A stretch of DNA of 64,000 nt, from contig NZ_JOMG01000002.1 of NCBI RefSeq assembly GCF_000711225.1, positions 1,190,501 through 1,254,500 of the forward strand, given 5' to 3'. Below, in pieces: positions 9,283 through 17,144 of this stretch. This DNA comes from Pelobacter seleniigenes DSM 18267. GTDB taxonomy: Bacteria; Desulfobacterota; Desulfuromonadia; Desulfuromonadales; Geopsychrobacteraceae. Below the pieces are notes generated by a model. That model saw only the letters and a program-made list of their open reading frames with translations, had not been told where the DNA came from and did not search any database. The translations under genes were made by a program, and so were the position numbers. The stretch's first letter is position 1; every line of letters starts with the position of its first letter.

Positions 9283-12200
9283 ATGAGCTATTTTTCCCGT
9301 TATCAACCCCTTGAATTCGAGGGGACAACCATCTTTGTCGACCCGCTGCAACCGGACTGGTTTATCGCGTCCGAGCAGGCGACCGCAGCCATCAGTGCTG
9401 AGTTGGAGCAGCAGCCGTTAGTCCTGGATCAGGCGCAAAGCTATGCATTTGCCCAGCTGCAGGAACGCTTTTCCCACCAGCAGCAAACTCCATTGCGCGG
9501 CCGGGCCGAGGTCAAGCAACTGGCGGAGCTGAAAGAATGCTGGCTGCATATCACCAATCGCTGCAATATGCAGTGCAGCCATTGCCTGTTCGCATCCGGC
9601 GACGGAGATGCTGCCGAACTGCCCTATGAGGATTTGTGTGCGGCGGTCGATCAGGCCTATGCTCTGGGCTGCCGGATTTTTTATTTCACCGGCGGCGAGC
9701 CCCTCATCTACCCCCGTTTCAGCGAGATCTGCGAACGGATTCTGCAAGATGCCGCCTGCCATATCGTCATTCTCACCAACGGGCGGGCCTTGTCTTCCCT
9801 GGACTCCTGGCTTTCGCGCCAGGATCGCACCCGGTTGCATTTTCAGATCAGTATCGACGGCCTGCGGGAAAACCATGAAGCCCTGCGTGGCGCGGGCAGC
9901 TTTGCCGAATTGGAGCAGACCCTGCACCAGTTGCAGCAAACCGGGCTCAACGCAACCCTGTCCATGTCCGTCAATCGCAATAATGTTGAGGAGATGGTCG
10001 AAGTCGTCCGCTTTGCGGCCGAACACGGGATCAGCAACCTGCATTTCATGTGGCTGTTCATCAAGGGGAAGGCGGAGCAGAGCCTGTTTGTGCCACCGCA
10101 GGAGATTTTCCGTCACGCCTGTGCCGCCTACGAACTGGCGACCAGGCTGGACGTTACCATCGACAATTTCGATATCATGAAAAGCCAGGTTTTCAATTTT
10201 CCCGGCATCCGCATGGATCTGAGCAATTCCTGCTGGGAAAGCCTGACCGTCGGGCCTGATGGCAACATCTATCCGTCCCCGGCCAGCGTCTATGAATCCT
10301 CCCTGTGCTGCGGCCGCCTGGCCGACGGCCTGCGCCGGGTATGGACGGAAAGCCCGCTCATGGAGCAGATCCGCGCCCTGTCCGTGGTCAATTGCAACAG
10401 CCTGGCCGACGATCCGCTCAGGTTCCTGATCGGCGGCGGCGATCTGGATCACAGCTATATCTACGCGGGAGAATTCGTCGGCCAGGATCCCTACCTGCCC
10501 CTCTACCGCCAGCTGGCCCTGTACCTGCTCAGCCGGGAGGCGGAACAGAGCGCTGCCGCTGGCGCCATCGGTCTGCTCGCCCGGATGGGAGAACGGATCG
10601 AGGAATGCGACGAAAGCGGCTCCGAAGTCGGCCTGACCCATTCCAACTGCGTGCTCTCCCTTTCGGACCGTGACGGCCATGCCTCGATCAGATCCTTTTA
10701 TTCCCAGGCCGCGGACGAGGTAAATGAAGATATCGTTAACCCGGTTCATTATGAAACCGAGTTGATCGAGCATATCCCGGAAAGTTCTCGGGTACGCAGT
10801 TACGGCTGCGGCAGCCCGGTCATGGACAGTCGCCTGCAGGCCGGGGAAACCCTGGTCGACCTCGGTTCGGGAACCGGCGTGGAATGTTTTATTGCCGCCC
10901 GCCAGGTTGGCGCAACCGGCCAAGTCTACGGTATCGATATGTCCGACACCATGCTGGCCCGGGCGCGCAGTGCCGCCAGGCAGGTTGCCGAAAATCTGGG
11001 TTATGCCAATGTCGAATTCAAAAAAGGTTTTCTGGAGCAGATCCCCTTGCCCGCTGAGCACTGCAATGTGGTGATTTCCAACTGTGTCATCAACCTGTCT
11101 ATCAACAAACGCCGCACCTTCCAGGAAATCTTCCGGATTCTCAAACCCGGCGGACGCATCCTGATCTCGGACATCGTCACCGCGACCGATATCCCCCTGC
11201 ACATCCGTATCAACGAGAAACTGCGCGGCGAATGTATCGGCGGCGCCATGCATGAAAATGATCTATTCGGAATCCTCAGCGACTTCGGCTTTACAGAGGT
11301 CAGAATCGTCAAACGTTTCCTCTATCGCGAAGTCAAAGGCTACCCGTTTTATTCCCTGACCTATGAGGCGATCAAACCGGGGCCGAGTACCGCAACCAGC
11401 CTGATTTATCGTGGCCCCTTTGCCGGGGTGGTCACCGACAGCGGCCAGTTGATCAGCCGCGGCCAGACCACTCGGGTAGAACTGGCCCCCCACACCCGGC
11501 TGAGCGATGACTTCATGCTGCTGGATGATAAAGGCCGGGTCACCAACCTGGAACAGGAGATGAGTTGCTGCTGTCTGCCCGATTGCAACGCTGCGACCAC
11601 GTCGCGGCCGGAGGTCAAAAGCAGCCACAAGTCCGGCTGTATGATCTGCGGCAAACCGATCGTGATTCTGACCGAGCCGAAGGTCCTGGCCTGCCAGTAC
11701 TGCGGCCAGGAAAAACGGGTGGAGAGCTGTTGCGAAGACGGTCATTTCGTCTGCGATCAGTGCCATATTCATGCCGCTGCCGATATTATCACCAAGGCCT
11801 GCCTGACCACCAAAGAGAAGGATGTCATCGCCATTTTTAAGGAATTGCGCGCCCATCCTGATTTTCCGACCCATGGCCCCCATCATCACCCGATGATTCC
11901 GGGGATCCTGCTGGCCGCTTATCGCAATAACGGTGGCCAGATCAGCGACGAACAGATCATCACCGGGATTTCCCGCGGAATTCTGGTTCCGGGTGCGTCC
12001 TGCTCCTTCTTCGGCGTTGACGGTGCCGCCGTAGGGGTCGGGATTGCATTTTCAGTGATTATTGAAGCGTCTCCGTTTAAAGGAGAAACCCGCCAGGCGG
12101 TGCAGAAAATCGTTATCCGGGTTGCGCAGAAAATCGCCGAGCAGCCGTTCAGCCGCTGTTGTCAGCGCGACTGCTGGACGGCTCTCAAGGAGGCGGAACT

Positions 12201-12312
12201 GATCGCTGGGGAGATGTTGGAACACCCCATTCCCGCCCAGGCGGTGTTGCAATGTGAACAGTTCAGAAACACGGATCACTGCGCCGGCAAACGCTGCCCG
12301 CTGTTCCCATGA
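9283..12312 (+). CDS. Radical SAM - ArsM-like methyltransferase - DUF5714 fusion protein
   Basis: A 1009-residue multidomain protein. Residues 1-85 resemble a PqqD-like/RRE segment (FEGTTIFVDPLQPDWF). A radical SAM domain follows with CNMQCSHC (Cys 94, 98, 101) and FTGGEPL, then a SPASM-like part (CWESLTVGPDGNIYP). Residues ~490-710 are a class I methyltransferase with DLGSGTGVE near 526-534. It keeps the three cysteines that bind As(III) in ArsM: SYGCG (Cys509), SNCVINL (Cys601) and GECIGGA (Cys651). After a Cys-rich linker (SCCCLPDC), residues 786-1009 are a DUF5714 domain with CMICGK, CQYCGQE, CCEDGHFVCDQC, a His cluster GPHHHPMIPG and CCQRDC. The whole could add carbon groups and methyl groups to a metalloid or a thiol-bound metal, but the substrate is unknown. 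It overlaps the permease gene by ATGA. Confidence 0.85.
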   Translation: MSYFSRYQPLEFEGTTIFVDPLQPDWFIASEQATAAISAELEQQPLVLDQAQSYAFAQLQERFSHQQQTPLRGRAEVKQLAELKECWLHITNRCNMQCSHCLFASGDGDAAELPYEDLCAAVDQAYALGCRIFYFTGGEPLIYPRFSEICERILQDAACHIVILTNGRALSSLDSWLSRQDRTRLHFQISIDGLRENHEALRGAGSFAELEQTLHQLQQTGLNATLSMSVNRNNVEEMVEVVRFAAEHGISNLHFMWLFIKGKAEQSLFVPPQEIFRHACAAYELATRLDVTIDNFDIMKSQVFNFPGIRMDLSNSCWESLTVGPDGNIYPSPASVYESSLCCGRLADGLRRVWTESPLMEQIRALSVVNCNSLADDPLRFLIGGGDLDHSYIYAGEFVGQDPYLPLYRQLALYLLSREAEQSAAAGAIGLLARMGERIEECDESGSEVGLTHSNCVLSLSDRDGHASIRSFYSQAADEVNEDIVNPVHYETELIEHIPESSRVRSYGCGSPVMDSRLQAGETLVDLGSGTGVECFIAARQVGATGQVYGIDMSDTMLARARSAARQVAENLGYANVEFKKGFLEQIPLPAEHCNVVISNCVINLSINKRRTFQEIFRILKPGGRILISDIVTATDIPLHIRINEKLRGECIGGAMHENDLFGILSDFGFTEVRIVKRFLYREVKGYPFYSLTYEAIKPGPSTATSLIYRGPFAGVVTDSGQLISRGQTTRVELAPHTRLSDDFMLLDDKGRVTNLEQEMSCCCLPDCNAATTSRPEVKSSHKSGCMICGKPIVILTEPKVLACQYCGQEKRVESCCEDGHFVCDQCHIHAAADIITKACLTTKEKDVIAIFKELRAHPDFPTHGPHHHPMIPGILLAAYRNNGGQISDEQIITGISRGILVPGASCSFFGVDGAAVGVGIAFSVIIEASPFKGETRQAVQKIVIRVAQKIAEQPFSRCCQRDCWTALKEAELIAGEMLEHPIPAQAVLQCEQFRNTDHCAGKRCPLFP

Positions 12313-13175
12313 GTACGGTCGGCGACAAAACTCCCGGCGGGCTGCTGCAGGTTCCGACGCTGCAGCGGTCAAAGCCGAGCAACCGATGCTCTTATCGGAA
12401 CCTGCTGTTCAGTTGCGCGGCTTTGGGGCTGGTGGCATTGAGCTGGGAAACCGTTGCCCTGCTGGTGACCGGATTGCGCGGGGTGCCGTTCCCCACTCCC
12501 CTCGAGACCCTGCTGAAGTTATTCGCCATGTTGGCAGGAAAGCCGTTTCTCGATCATTCCATCTACAGCCATATCGGCACCAGCCTGGCCCGTTGGATCG
12601 GCGGGTTTCTGCTGGGCGGCAGCAGCGGAGCACTGCTGGGTATGGCTTGCGGCCGGTGGGATGCGGTTGAACGGCTGTTCATGCCGGCGATCCATGTTCT
12701 GCAGTTAATTCCGGGGTTGGCATGGATTCCCGTGGCCATTCTCATCTTCGGCCTCGGTGACGGTGCCACCCTGTTCATGATTGCGGTCACCGCCTTGGCG
12801 CCGGTCGCCATCAACGTGGCCGGCGGTGTCAAACGGGTCGATGAGATGTATATCCGCGCCGCACAAATGCTCGGTCTGAACAATCGCATGCTGTTTCTCA
12901 ATGTTCTGCTGCCCGGTGCCCTGCCGCATATTCTGAGCGGGCTGCGCATCGGCCTGGGCAACAGCTGGCGGGTGCTGGTTGCAGCGGAAATGATTGTCGG
13001 CAGCGGCACCGGCCTGGGTTACGCCATCATCCAGTCGCGTTGGACCCTCGACTATGCCGGGGCATTTGTCTGCATTGCCGTGATCTGCACCATCGGGTTG
13101 ATCGTCGAACGCGTGCTGTTTATCCCCCTGGAGAAAAGAACTGTTGAACTCTGGGGACTGAAAAGGGAGAGCTGA
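12309..13175 (+). CDS. ABC permease, NitT/TauT type
   Basis: A 288-residue inner-membrane permease of the SsuC/TauC family with about six membrane segments (first near residues 30-55, LLFSCAALGLVALSWETVAL region). The coupling-loop motif is present as AAQMLGLNNRMLFLNVLLPGALP, typical EAA...G...LP form, at about 180-205. Family length is normal. The gene overlaps the radical SAM fusion by four bases and is followed two bases after its stop by the ATPase, so all belong to one operon. Confidence 0.9.
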   Translation: MSTVGDKTPGGLLQVPTLQRSKPSNRCSYRNLLFSCAALGLVALSWETVALLVTGLRGVPFPTPLETLLKLFAMLAGKPFLDHSIYSHIGTSLARWIGGFLLGGSSGALLGMACGRWDAVERLFMPAIHVLQLIPGLAWIPVAILIFGLGDGATLFMIAVTALAPVAINVAGGVKRVDEMYIRAAQMLGLNNRMLFLNVLLPGALPHILSGLRIGLGNSWRVLVAAEMIVGSGTGLGYAIIQSRWTLDYAGAFVCIAVICTIGLIVERVLFIPLEKRTVELWGLKRES

Positions 13176-13177
13176 AC

Positions 13178-13960
13178 ATGCTGATTGAGGTCGCTGACGT
13201 CAGTAAAGCCTATCCGCAGCAGCAAGCCAGCCCGGCGCCAGCCATTGAAAACATTTCCTTCAGCATCGCCGCAGGGGAGTTCGTCTGTATCCTCGGCCCG
13301 AGCGGTTGCGGCAAATCGACCCTGCTCAACCTGATTGCCGGATTCATCCAACCGGACCGGGGGAGAATTAATTTCGCCGGGCAGCCGGTCCGCACCCCGG
13401 GTCCTGAGCGCGGCGTCGTCTTTCAAGAGGCAACCCTGTTCCCCTGGCTGAATATCCGCCAGAATATCGAACTGGGACTGAAAGCCGCCGGCATTCCGCG
13501 CGCCCGGCACCAGCAGATCGTCGCGGACAGCCTGGCCCAGGTCGATCTGAATTGCTCCGGGGAGGCCTATCCCCATCAACTCTCCGGCGGCATGAAGCAG
13601 CGAGTGGCCCTGGCCCGGGTGCTGGCCCTCAAACCCCGCCTGCTGCTGATGGATGAACCGTTCAGCGCCCTCGATGCCGAGACCCGCGAGCACCTTCAGG
13701 ACCAGCTTCTGCAGATCTGCGCCAACCAGCAACAGACGGTCCTGTTCGTCACCCACAGCGTGGAGGAAGCCGCCTACCTGGCTGATCGGGTCATTATCAT
13801 GGCCCAACCTCCAGCCAGCCTCTACAGCGAAGTCAGTATCCCGCGCGACCAGCCGCGCAGCCGGACGGCCAAAGAGCTGAGCATGACCATTCTCCGCCTG
13901 CGCACCACCCTCAAGGAATTGGCGAGGTTTGTCCCGGAACAAAAAGAAACAGATTATTGA
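13178..13960 (+). CDS. ABC transporter ATPase, NitT/TauT type
   Basis: A 260-residue ATP-binding subunit of the SsuB/TauB/NrtD group. Walker A is GPSGCGKST (about residues 40-48), the signature is LSGGMKQR, Walker B is LLLMDEPFSALD and the switch histidine is in FVTHSVEEA. The D-loop and Q-loop (VFQEATLFPWL) are also intact, so the subunit should be active. It is translated directly after the permease, with GGGAGAG as ribosome-binding site, and precedes the second binding protein. Confidence 0.93.
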   Translation: MLIEVADVSKAYPQQQASPAPAIENISFSIAAGEFVCILGPSGCGKSTLLNLIAGFIQPDRGRINFAGQPVRTPGPERGVVFQEATLFPWLNIRQNIELGLKAAGIPRARHQQIVADSLAQVDLNCSGEAYPHQLSGGMKQRVALARVLALKPRLLLMDEPFSALDAETREHLQDQLLQICANQQQTVLFVTHSVEEAAYLADRVIIMAQPPASLYSEVSIPRDQPRSRTAKELSMTILRLRTTLKELARFVPEQKETDY

Positions 13961-13975
13961 AAGGTTATTTTTGAA

Positions 13976-14923
13976 ATGAAACGTTTGTTGTTAACCATGC
14001 TGCTCAGTCTCGGCCTGCTCCACAGCGCCCAGGCCGCTGAAGAACTGGGCTTTGCCTATCAGGATCGCATTGCCGATGCCGCCAGCATCATTGCGGTCGA
14101 CCAGGGATTTTTCACAGAGTTCGGCGTTACTATCCAGCGGTACCGCTTTTCCAGCGGCGCCGCCACCGCAGAAGCCCTCTATTCAGGAGCGGCCGATATC
14201 GGCACCATGGGTGACACCGCCGCGTTGATCCTGCTGGCCCGCAATCCCGGCCTGACGATTCTGGCCAGCCATGGCGGCGGCGAAGGCCGCCATCGGCTTG
14301 TCACCCGTGCCGACCTGCAGTTGCACAGCCCGGCGGAACTGGCCGGTCTCACCCTGGCAGTCAAAAAAGGCACTTCAACCTACGGTGGTCTGCTCAGCTA
14401 TCTACAGGCTCATCAGCTCCCCTTAAGTTCGCTGAAACTGGTCGACATGCGACCGAGTGAGATGGCTCCGGCTCTGGCCGCAGGGTCGGTGGACATCATC
14501 TGTGCCAGCGAGCCGACACCGTCTTTGGCTGAGCAGCAAGGCGGCCACGCGTTTGACGATCTCGCCGGGCTGGGCAACGACTACCCCATTTTGTTGCTTG
14601 CCAGCAGCAGCTATGCCAGCCGGCACCCGCAGCAAATTGCCAACTTTCTCCGGGCCATGGCCAAAGCCGTCGACTTTATCAACAACAATCCCCGCCAGGC
14701 GGCCACCATCGTCGCCCGCAAAACCGGTTTGAGCGAAGAGCTGACCGACCGGGCGATGCAAAGACACGTCTATGCACTGAAGCTGGATACGAACACCCTG
14801 GCCAGTCTCAAGAAAACCGGCCAGATGTTGCTCAATGCAGGCAAGATACCCGCTCTGCCGGATCTGATCAAACGCAGCGCTCAGGAATATCTGGCCGCGG
14901 CACACCAACAGTCCGCTTTATAG
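13976..14923 (+). CDS. Second ABC substrate-binding protein, NitT/TauT (NMT1) type
   Basis: A 315-residue periplasmic binding protein with a Sec signal (MKRLLLTMLLSLGLL, cut near HSAQA). The mature domain runs FAYQDRIADAASIIAVDQG, FFTEFGVTIQRYR, YSGAADIGTMGDTA, TLAVKKGTSTYGGLL, in the same order as the protein at 8313, of which it is a distant paralogue. Both keep the GSST/GTSTYG segment. Two receptors for one permease suggest two related ligands or forms. It starts 16 bases after the ATPase stop and is the last gene of the operon. Confidence 0.88.
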   Translation: MKRLLLTMLLSLGLLHSAQAAEELGFAYQDRIADAASIIAVDQGFFTEFGVTIQRYRFSSGAATAEALYSGAADIGTMGDTAALILLARNPGLTILASHGGGEGRHRLVTRADLQLHSPAELAGLTLAVKKGTSTYGGLLSYLQAHQLPLSSLKLVDMRPSEMAPALAAGSVDIICASEPTPSLAEQQGGHAFDDLAGLGNDYPILLLASSSYASRHPQQIANFLRAMAKAVDFINNNPRQAATIVARKTGLSEELTDRAMQRHVYALKLDTNTLASLKKTGQMLLNAGKIPALPDLIKRSAQEYLAAAHQQSAL

Positions 14924-14965
14924 CGGGCACTTGCCAGAGCTTAACCCACGCGCCACCAGTGCCGA

Positions 14966-14989
14966 CCGGCTGGTGATTATTCCAGCCGG
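14966..14989. terminator. Hairpin between convergent genes
   Basis: CCGGCTGG and CCAGCCGG pair around an 8-base loop between the end of the importer operon and the end of yceH. Neither strand has a clear T-run after the stem, so its role as a bidirectional terminator is only likely. Confidence 0.45.
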
Positions 14990-14994
14990 CCGGC

Positions 14995-15639
14995 CTATTC
15001 AAACTGGGCCAGGAAGCGGGCAAACTGCTCTTGCAGGTCCGCCAGTTCCGCTTTCACCGCGGCCAGTTCCGTTTCCAGCTCAGTGAGTCGGTCCTGCCGA
15101 CTGCCGGTCACGATGTCCCCTGCAACCTGGCTTTCCGGCAGCGTTTCCAGCGCACTGAGCCGCTGGGCGTAACGATGCTCCTTGCGCCCGGGCTGACGCG
15201 GCAGCTGGATCACCAGCGCAGGGGTGCGCTCCTGCAGCCCCTGCAGCACCGCTTCCACAGCGGCCAGATCCGCAAAATTATGCAAGCGGTCGCAGCGGGT
15301 CCGCAGTTCGCCCGGGGTCTGCGGGCCGCGCAGCAGCAGGACCGCGAGAATCGCCTGTTCTTCCTCCTCTACTTTCAGCGCCCCGGGCAGGTTATGGCAA
15401 AAACGGACCGCCCGCACCCCCTCGGAAGATTTATAGCTGAGCTGTTCCTGGCGCAGTTCTTCCAACGCAGCGAGCACATCGTCATCGGTCAGGCTCAGCA
15501 CCGGATCACGATTCGATTTCTGGTTGCAGGCGCTGACCAGGGCATTGAGGGTCAACGGATAATACTCCGGTGTGGCCAGCTCTTTTTCAACCAGGCAACC
15601 CAGCACCCGGGCCGCATGGGGGGAAAGATCATAGTCCAT
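14995..15639 (-). CDS. yceH: YceH family protein (DUF480/UPF0502)
   Basis: A 214-residue winged-helix protein of the YceH family. The opening DYDLSPHAARVLGCLVEKE and TPEYYPLTLNALVSACNQKSNRDPV are diagnostic, followed by the second winged helix (ILAVLLLRGPQTPGELR). The C-terminal ~35 residues are coiled coil (LTELETELAAVKAELADLQEQFARF). Function in the cell is not established; a DNA-binding role is presumed from the fold. The start is set by GGGAGG seven bases ahead of the ATG at 15639. It is transcribed convergently with the importer operon and seems monocistronic. Confidence 0.9.
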   Translation of the reverse strand: MDYDLSPHAARVLGCLVEKELATPEYYPLTLNALVSACNQKSNRDPVLSLTDDDVLAALEELRQEQLSYKSSEGVRAVRFCHNLPGALKVEEEEQAILAVLLLRGPQTPGELRTRCDRLHNFADLAAVEAVLQGLQERTPALVIQLPRQPGRKEHRYAQRLSALETLPESQVAGDIVTGSRQDRLTELETELAAVKAELADLQEQFARFLAQFE

Positions 15640-15759
15640 GGCAAACCTCCCTGTGACAATATGGTGACAACTGAAACTGTTATTATGCCTTACAATAGCT
15701 TGGATTTTAGCTAAAGCGCTACCTAACATGTCCTTTAGCAGCCACAAGTTCACCGAATC

Positions 15760-15909
15760 GGTTGTTGAAAAACAACCTGCTGAGTCCATCGGCAGGCGAT
15801 CAAAGACAATGACACGTTTCTAACTTACTGAGTTTGTGAAGATGGGAAAATCGCGTTTTCCTCATCATGCTTGAAAAAGTTCCAGGATAGGCTTTTTCAA
15901 GAAACTGCC
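15760..15909 (+). repeat. Dispersed intergenic repeat, copy A (~150 bp)
   Basis: This 150-bp segment aligns base for base over its whole length with 22853-23002 and in shortened form with 55240-55312 (minus). Shared blocks include GTTGAAAAACA at the left end, GGCGATCAAA and CAATGAC inside, and CTTGAAAAAG followed by GGCTTTTTCAA at the right end, which form a hairpin. No open frame is present. It may be a mobile miniature element or a terminator-like intergenic repeat; it fills the gap upstream of lpxR. Confidence 0.75.
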
Positions 15910-15988
15910 AATAATTCAACCAAAGCTCTGATTATGACTCAAAGACAGTTATAATTCCTAGCAAAGAGGCTTTACTCAATGGAGAGCA

Positions 15989-17074
15989 ATGATGTTTCCA
16001 GTTCGCAGCGCTATCCGGAGAACCATCGTCGCAGCCAGTTTTTGTTGTGTCTTTTCAGCCATGACATGGGCTGCGACAGCAGAGCCGGACCAACAGGCCG
16101 CAAATCGGCGTGCCCCCCTGCAACACTACGATTACTTCGATATTTGGTCTGTCAATTGGGAAAACGATGCGGTGGTCGGAACCGACAAGGATTATACCAA
16201 CGGCTTCAAGGTGGCCGTGAGCACTCCTTTTGGTCATTTGGAAGAGTCCAGCCTGCCCCCCTGGAGCTATCCGGTTTTCGAACATCTTCCGGTACTCAGA
16301 ACTGCAGGAGGCCAGCGCGCACTGAGCCTGGCGATCGGACAGGAGATTTACAATCCTGACGATACCGACCGTAGCGAATTGATCAAGGATGACCGACCAT
16401 ACGCCGGCTTTACGTACCTCAGTGCCGGCTTTCATGCCCGCAGGGCGGAGCGTAAAGACTCCTGGTTGTTTATCCTCGGCCTCATCGGACCGGCATCAAA
16501 GGCCGAGGACATTCAGAACATGACTCATGACTTGCTCGGTGTCGACCGCACCATGGGTTGGGACCATCAACTCGGCAATGAAGTCACCGTTGATGCAGCC
16601 TTCGAAAGTCAATGGCGGCTTTGGTCATGTGCCCCCGCCCATGCTCTCGGCGTCGCTCTGATTCCCCACGCTGGAGTTCGACTCGGCACAGTCAGAACCT
16701 ATCTTAATGCCGGAACTGAGCTGCAGTTGGGCTGGAACCTCGCCAATAATTTTGCCAGCTGCCCATCCGCCGGGCAGGGTTGCGAGATCGACAGCACCTC
16801 AACGCTGTCGGCTCCCCAGACAAACCGCTTCCATTTTTTCATCACTGTGGACGGAAAAGCCGTTGCCCGGGATATTTTTCTTGACGGCAACACATTCCGG
16901 AACAGTCATAGCGTCGACAAGAAAAATTTTGTGACCGAATTCACAGGTGGATTTTCCTGGCAGGTCGGAAGAGCCAGAGTGACCTATGCTTATGTCTACC
17001 GAAGTAAAGAATTTACCACTCAGAAAGATAATCCAAGATACGGTTCGCTGACTGTTTCCTGGGCCTTTTGTTAG
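15989..17074 (+). CDS. lpxR: Lipid A 3'-O-deacylase, LpxR family
   Basis: A 361-residue outer-membrane beta-barrel enzyme that removes the 3'-acyloxyacyl group of lipid A. It has a signal peptide (VAASFCCVFSAMTWA, cut near ATA). The family start motif NWENDAVVGTDKDYTNGF (residues 57-73) contains the Asn-Asp pair and Thr of the active region, and DDRPYAGFTY and GWDHQLGNE follow as in LpxR/DUF2219. The chain ends in an aromatic strand (LTVSWAFC). GGAGAG precedes the ATG. The length is slightly above the Salmonella enzyme. No calcium or lipid A partner genes are nearby. The preceding sequence holds repeat copy A and a TATAAT-like -10. Confidence 0.85.
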   Translation: MMFPVRSAIRRTIVAASFCCVFSAMTWAATAEPDQQAANRRAPLQHYDYFDIWSVNWENDAVVGTDKDYTNGFKVAVSTPFGHLEESSLPPWSYPVFEHLPVLRTAGGQRALSLAIGQEIYNPDDTDRSELIKDDRPYAGFTYLSAGFHARRAERKDSWLFILGLIGPASKAEDIQNMTHDLLGVDRTMGWDHQLGNEVTVDAAFESQWRLWSCAPAHALGVALIPHAGVRLGTVRTYLNAGTELQLGWNLANNFASCPSAGQGCEIDSTSTLSAPQTNRFHFFITVDGKAVARDIFLDGNTFRNSHSVDKKNFVTEFTGGFSWQVGRARVTYAYVYRSKEFTTQKDNPRYGSLTVSWAFC

Positions 17075-17144
17075 TCAGTAATGACCTTCAGCTCAAGCCG
17101 GGCAAAACCTGGCCAAAAATTCATGAGCATGGCTGCTGATTCGC

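Noticed and set aside
9418-11253. Long minus-strand open frame of about 611 codons opposite the fusion gene
   Set aside because: Its translation has no family features and it mirrors the codon structure of the well-supported plus-strand gene.
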